A DNA stretch of 10,332 nucleotides, taken from Peptococcaceae bacterium (GTDB taxonomy: Bacteria; Bacillota; Dehalobacteriia; UBA4068; UBA4997). Below the pieces are notes generated by a model that saw only the letters and a program-made list of their open reading frames with translations, ran no database searches and was not told the DNA's origin. Position numbers and translations under genes: made by a program. Of this stretch, positions 7,528-10,332 are shown in pieces (within the stretch, counting starts at the first letter, position 1; every line of letters begins with the position of its first letter). Location of the stretch: contig JAHZFN010000242.1 in NCBI GenBank assembly GCA_019421315.1, positions 1-10,332 on the forward strand, written 5' to 3'.

Positions 7528-8943
7528 ATGACAATAAATTTATATAACACCATGGAAAACAAAAAAGTTCCCTTTATGCCGAGAGAAGAAGGCAAGGTTT
7601 CCATGTATGTCTGCGGTCCCACGACCTATAATTTTATTCATCTGGGCAATGCCCGCCCCATCGTTGTGTTCGATACAGTCCGCCGTTATTTCATCTATAA
7701 AGGCAACCAGGTAACATATGTGCAGAATTTTACCGATGTTGACGACAAGATCATCAACCGAAGCAAAGAAGAAGGTATCACTGCCGCTGCCGTTGCCGAA
7801 AAATACATTGCCGCTTATTTTGAAGATGTTCAGGCTTTGAATGTTTTGAAAGCCGATGTTCATCCCAAAGTAACGGAGCATATTCCCGAAATTATTGCTT
7901 TGGTACAGCAGCTTATTGCTAACGGCGTTGCTTACGAAGTGAACGGAGACGTTTATTTTTCCGTTAAGGATTTCCCCGAATACGGCAAGCTTTCCGGCAG
8001 AGATTTGGACGAAATGCTGGCAGGTGCCAGAGTTATGATCGGCGACCAAAAACGCAATCCGATGGACTTTGCTCTTTGGAAAGCCGCCAAACCGGGCGAA
8101 CCTGCCTGGGACAGCCCCTGGGGCAAAGGTCGCCCCGGCTGGCATATTGAATGTTCTGCCATGAGCCATAAATATTTGGGTGATGATTTTGATATTCACG
8201 GCGGTGGCGCCGACTTGATTTTCCCGCACCATGAAAACGAAATTGCCCAAAGCGAGGCCGCCAATAAATGCGAATTTGTGCGTTATTGGATGCACAACGG
8301 TTTTATTACCGTCAACAATGAAAAAATGAGTAAATCCTTGGGTAACTTCTTCCTTTTGCGTGATATTTTGGCAAAATTCCCCGGTGATGTGGTGCGTTTT
8401 TATTTAATCAGCACTCATTACAGAAGCCCAATTGACTTTGACGACAACAAACTGGAAGTTGCCGCAAAATCCTTGAACAGAATCCGCAATGCTTATCTTT
8501 TGGCAAAAGAAACTGCAGCCTCTGCTCAGGGCGAGGGCAGCAGCGAAGCCAACGATATTCTCTGCGAAGCTATGTCCGTTGCCAAAACGGATTTTGAAGA
8601 TGCCATGGAAGATGATTTCAACACTGCTTTGGCGATTGCCGCAATTTTCGATTTCTGCCGTTTGGTAAACGGTCATATCAAAGATGCCGGCAAAGATATT
8701 GTTGACGAAGTTGTTGAATTGTTTGATTCCTTTGACAGCGTTATTGCCTGCATTGCTCCAAAAGAACAGGCAGACGACGGTTTGACAGATGCTTTGATGG
8801 ATTTGATTATCGAAATTCGTCAAAACGCCCGCAAAAACAAGGACTGGGCAACTGCCGACGCTATTCGCGATAAGCTCAAAGATATGGGCATTGTTTTGGA
8901 AGATGGGGCTGACGGTGTTCGCTGGAAACGCTCAGCGAATTAA
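7528..8943 (+). CDS. cysS: Cysteinyl-tRNA synthetase
   Basis: This class I synthetase charges tRNA-Cys and depends on a zinc ion. It has 471 residues. Zinc ligands are Cys29 in YVCGPTTYN, Cys209 in WHIECSAMS, and His234 and Glu238 in PHHENEIAQSEA. The HIGH-type motif is HLGN (38-41), and KMSKS is at 266-270. The end DGVRWKR is where the family normally ends. The three further residues SAN and the stop TAA lie inside the left arm of a repeat unit that begins at 8931, so the natural terminus has probably been replaced by the repeat. The start ATG has GAGGAG upstream. It is probably co-transcribed with gltX. Confidence 0.97.
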   Translation: MTINLYNTMENKKVPFMPREEGKVSMYVCGPTTYNFIHLGNARPIVVFDTVRRYFIYKGNQVTYVQNFTDVDDKIINRSKEEGITAAAVAEKYIAAYFEDVQALNVLKADVHPKVTEHIPEIIALVQQLIANGVAYEVNGDVYFSVKDFPEYGKLSGRDLDEMLAGARVMIGDQKRNPMDFALWKAAKPGEPAWDSPWGKGRPGWHIECSAMSHKYLGDDFDIHGGGADLIFPHHENEIAQSEAANKCEFVRYWMHNGFITVNNEKMSKSLGNFFLLRDILAKFPGDVVRFYLISTHYRSPIDFDDNKLEVAAKSLNRIRNAYLLAKETAASAQGEGSSEANDILCEAMSVAKTDFEDAMEDDFNTALAIAAIFDFCRLVNGHIKDAGKDIVDEVVELFDSFDSVIACIAPKEQADDGLTDALMDLIIEIRQNARKNKDWATADAIRDKLKDMGIVLEDGADGVRWKRSAN

Positions 8944-9056
8944 TAAGCGGCGCAATACTGCGTCATGAACTGCAACACGCTCCTCGGCGTACACCAAGTA
9001 CGCCTGCGTCGGTGTCTTGTTCATTCCTTGTCTTGCTTGCTTCTTAATCCGCTGAG
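8931..9056. repeat. Palindromic repeat unit A (MITE/REPIN-like), non-coding
   Basis: The ends are 18-bp inverted repeats: 8931-8948 (CTCAGCGAATTAATAAGC) and 9039-9056, matching at 16 of 18. Inside them the two halves still pair in order: ATGAAC (8965-8970) with GTTCAT (9019-9024), ACAC (8975-8978) with GTGT (9012-9015), and GGCGTAC (8986-8992) with GTACGCC (8998-9004) around an ACCAA loop. The whole unit is therefore one long imperfect hairpin. There is no T-tract, so it is not a standard terminator. No transposase is present. A 30-codon minus-strand frame inside it (start near 9024) has no well-placed ribosome binding site. Confidence 0.8.
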
Positions 9057-9098
9057 GGGGTTGAGAATAGGATAGGGTTAAGTGCGGCGAATTAATAA
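9031..9098. repeat. 68-bp direct repeat, copy 1
   Basis: It is nearly identical to 9252-9319 (66 of 68 positions; the differences are in the two G-rich stretches). It consists of the right arm of a unit (CTTCTTAATCCGCTGAG), a ~27-bp linker containing TTGAGAATAGGATAGGGTT, and the left arm of the next unit (GCGGCGAATTAATAA, 9084-9098). Confidence 0.93.
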
Positions 9099-9277
9099 AC
9101 TTCGCAATAAGCCGTTTAAGCAAAATTAACGGAACACGCAATCCGCAATGCACTTAGCTCGGCAAAAGACAAAGCAATAACAGCTTTCTCCGAGTTAAGA
9201 TAGCAAACAGACCAATTCTGCGGAGTTTAACAAGATGAAGTCGATAAAAAATCTTGCTTGCTTCTTAATCCGCTGAG
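9084..9277. repeat. Palindromic repeat unit B, non-coding
   Basis: It runs from the left arm GCGGCGAATTAATAA (9084-9098) to the right arm at 9260-9277, which has the same sequence as the right arm of unit A. The interior differs from unit A but is also nested. TCCGCA (9142-9147) pairs with TGCGGA (9219-9224). Inside that, CTTAGCTCGG (9153-9162) pairs with CCGAGTTAAG (9190-9199), a 10-bp stem with one G-T pair, and then AAAG with CTTT. No open frame I would call a gene. Confidence 0.7.
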
Positions 9278-9319
9278 AGGGTTGAGAATAGGATATGGTT
9301 AAGTGCGGCGAATTAATAA
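9252..9319. repeat. 68-bp direct repeat, copy 2
   Basis: Second copy of the 9031-9098 repeat, 221 bp further on. The identity ends abruptly on both sides. It again joins a right arm, the linker and a left arm (9305-9319). Confidence 0.93.
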
Positions 9320-9390
9320 GCGGCATTATACGGCGTCGTCAATAAAGTTGTTCCCTCGTAGTTTAACAAATAGAAAGGTCGTTAAAAAGT
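9305..9390. repeat. Partial repeat unit C next to mrnC
   Basis: It starts with the left arm GCGGCGAATTAATAA followed by GCGGC, as at the start of unit A (8937-8951). After ~35 bp comes GTTTAACAA-ATAGAAAGGTCGTTAAAAA, which resembles the right interior of unit B at about 9224-9250. No right arm is found, so the unit is truncated or eroded at the mrnC start. It seems to carry the only candidate ribosome binding site of mrnC. Confidence 0.55.
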
Positions 9391-9391
9391 A

Positions 9392-9826
9392 TTGACAGTA
9401 CAGAAGATGATGGAAGAAAACCCCAATTTTATGCCGGCTTTGACATTGGCATATCTGGGAGATGTGGTTTATGAAATAGAAGTTCGTAAATACCTGATTA
9501 AGCAGGGAATTTATAAGGTTGATGACCTGCATAAGACGGCGGTAACCTTGGTTCGTGCCAACACCCAGGCGGAATTTGTAACATTGATTAAAGGCGAGCT
9601 GAACGAGCAGGAGGAAAGCGTTTTTCGCCGCGGCAGAAACGCCAAAGGTCAGCATAACCCCAAAGGCGCCACACTCTACGCTTACAAAATGGCGACAGGA
9701 CTGGAGGCATTGGTTGGTTACTGGTATTTGACGGAAAACCAAGAACGTTTGGATTGGTTTTTTGAAAAGCTTTGGCAGTTTGACCAAAACCGCAAAACGG
9801 AAAATTACCGCCGTTCCGCCGATTGA
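9392..9826 (+). CDS. mrnC: Mini-ribonuclease III
   Basis: This is a small RNase III-type nuclease without a double-stranded RNA-binding domain; in Bacillus it matures the ends of 23S rRNA. It has up to 144 residues, the usual size. Visible are LTLAYLGDVVYEIEVRKYLI with the catalytic aspartate, DLHKTAVTLVRANTQAEF, RRGRNAKGQHNPKGAT and LEALVGYWYLTENQERL, the second half of the active site. The start is uncertain: TTG at 9392 has GAAAGG about 13 bases upstream, while the ATGs at 9407 and 9410 have no good site. All give a protein with the conserved core. The upstream DNA belongs to the repeat cluster. The order cysS - mrnC - thyX is common in Firmicutes and supports the call. Confidence 0.92.
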   Translation: MTVQKMMEENPNFMPALTLAYLGDVVYEIEVRKYLIKQGIYKVDDLHKTAVTLVRANTQAEFVTLIKGELNEQEESVFRRGRNAKGQHNPKGATLYAYKMATGLEALVGYWYLTENQERLDWFFEKLWQFDQNRKTENYRRSAD

Positions 9827-9943
9827 CGGTTTGCAAAGCTTCAGACAGCTGCAATGCATATCTAACAAAAAGATGAAGAAGCGGACAGGCTGCAAGCTGT
9901 ATTTGACAAATGGGTTGAGAAAATATTAGGAGAAGATTGTGTT

Positions 9944-10332
9944 ATGCTGAAAGTTAAATTGATTTCTTATACTCCGAATCCGGAAAAAGTTGCGGCGGCG
10001 GCGGCAAGGCTTTGCTATTCACCCCGCAGTGCCTATGATATTATGGAAGACTTTTCCGACGAACAGGCGGCGGAATTTTTGCAGAAAATTGTTTCGCTGG
10101 GTCATACCTCAACCATGGAACACGTCAGCTTTACTTTTGCCATAGACGGTGTCAGCCGTGCTTTGTCCCATCAGCTGGTGCGTCATCGTGTTGGCTGTTC
10201 CTATTCTCAGCAGTCCCAGAGATATGTTAAAGAAAAACAGTTTGAATATATCACACCCCCGAAGATTGCCAAAAATCCGGAAACCTTGGCAAGGTTTGAA
10301 AAAGCCATGGCGGACGCCCAAAGGGTGTATTC
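9944..10332 (+). CDS. thyX: FAD-dependent thymidylate synthase ThyX, N-terminal part, cut by the window edge
   Basis: This enzyme makes dTMP from dUMP with methylenetetrahydrofolate and a flavin, replacing ThyA. 129 residues are visible. Key features are LGHTSTMEHVSFTFAI (52-67), with the conserved H-x4-EH type segment near the flavin site, QLVRHRVGCSYSQQSQRY (77-94), the ThyX signature region, and YITPP (102-106). RHR is followed by eight residues before the Ser, where the classic signature is RHR-x7-S. The start ATG has AGGAGA ten bases upstream. It follows mrnC after 117 bp with no terminator seen. The frame is open to the end of the window. Confidence 0.94.
   Translation, partial: MLKVKLISYTPNPEKVAAAAARLCYSPRSAYDIMEDFSDEQAAEFLQKIVSLGHTSTMEHVSFTFAIDGVSRALSHQLVRHRVGCSYSQQSQRYVKEKQFEYITPPKIAKNPETLARFEKAMADAQRVY

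Noticed and set aside
8986..9004. Intrinsic terminator after cysS
   Set aside because: The GGCGTAC/GTACGCC stem is good, but no T-tract follows, so it is treated as part of the repeat unit.
8932..9153. 73-codon minus-strand frame as a gene
   Set aside because: It spans unit A, the linker and part of unit B; its sequence is dictated by the palindromic repeats. Only the 30-codon inner frame is mentioned, as a low-interest finding.
9031..9319. CRISPR array
   Set aside because: Only two 68-bp copies, a 153-bp spacing, palindromic modules and no cas genes. It does not have the regular short repeat-spacer layout.

Overview
The window looks like ordinary chromosomal DNA from a low-to-moderate GC Firmicute. 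Evidence: strong GGAG/GGAGG Shine-Dalgarno sites, sigma-A style promoters, a U-tract terminator, and the order cysS - Mini-III - thyX, which is common in Clostridia and Negativicutes. A Negativicute such as Phascolarctobacterium/Acidaminococcaceae is my best guess, at low confidence and from protein flavour only.

Left half, minus strand (1-5511): aromatic amino acid biosynthesis. Read in the direction of transcription the order is pheA (fused chorismate mutase/prephenate dehydratase), a strong intrinsic terminator, then aroB, aroC, a fused aroE-aroK, aroQ and aroF, which runs off the left edge. Together they cover DAHP synthesis, dehydroquinate synthesis and dehydration, shikimate reduction and phosphorylation, chorismate synthesis and the branch to phenylpyruvate. 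Only the EPSP synthase step (aroA) is not in the window. aroB and aroC overlap by one base (TAATG). The other genes are closely spaced and each has its own ribosome binding site.

Centre (5512-5998): a divergent intergenic region. It holds a tandemly duplicated extended -10 promoter for pheA on the minus strand and a near-consensus promoter (TTGAGA, 17 bp, TATAAT) for gltX on the plus strand. I see no T-box, riboswitch or attenuator peptide.

Right half, plus strand (5999-10332): gltX (glutamyl-tRNA synthetase), cysS (cysteinyl-tRNA synthetase), a roughly 450-bp block of structured repeats, mrnC (Mini-ribonuclease III, for 23S rRNA processing) and the start of thyX (FAD-dependent thymidylate synthase).

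The least ordinary part is 8931-9390. It is a cluster of palindromic, non-coding repeat units whose ends are related inverted repeats. The units are joined by a repeated linker, giving a 68-bp direct repeat at 9031-9098 and 9252-9319 that matches at 66 of 68 positions. The left end of the first unit supplies the last codons and stop of cysS, and the last unit abuts the start of mrnC. It resembles a MITE/REPIN-like element family. I see no transposase, CRISPR, toxin or defence gene in the window.
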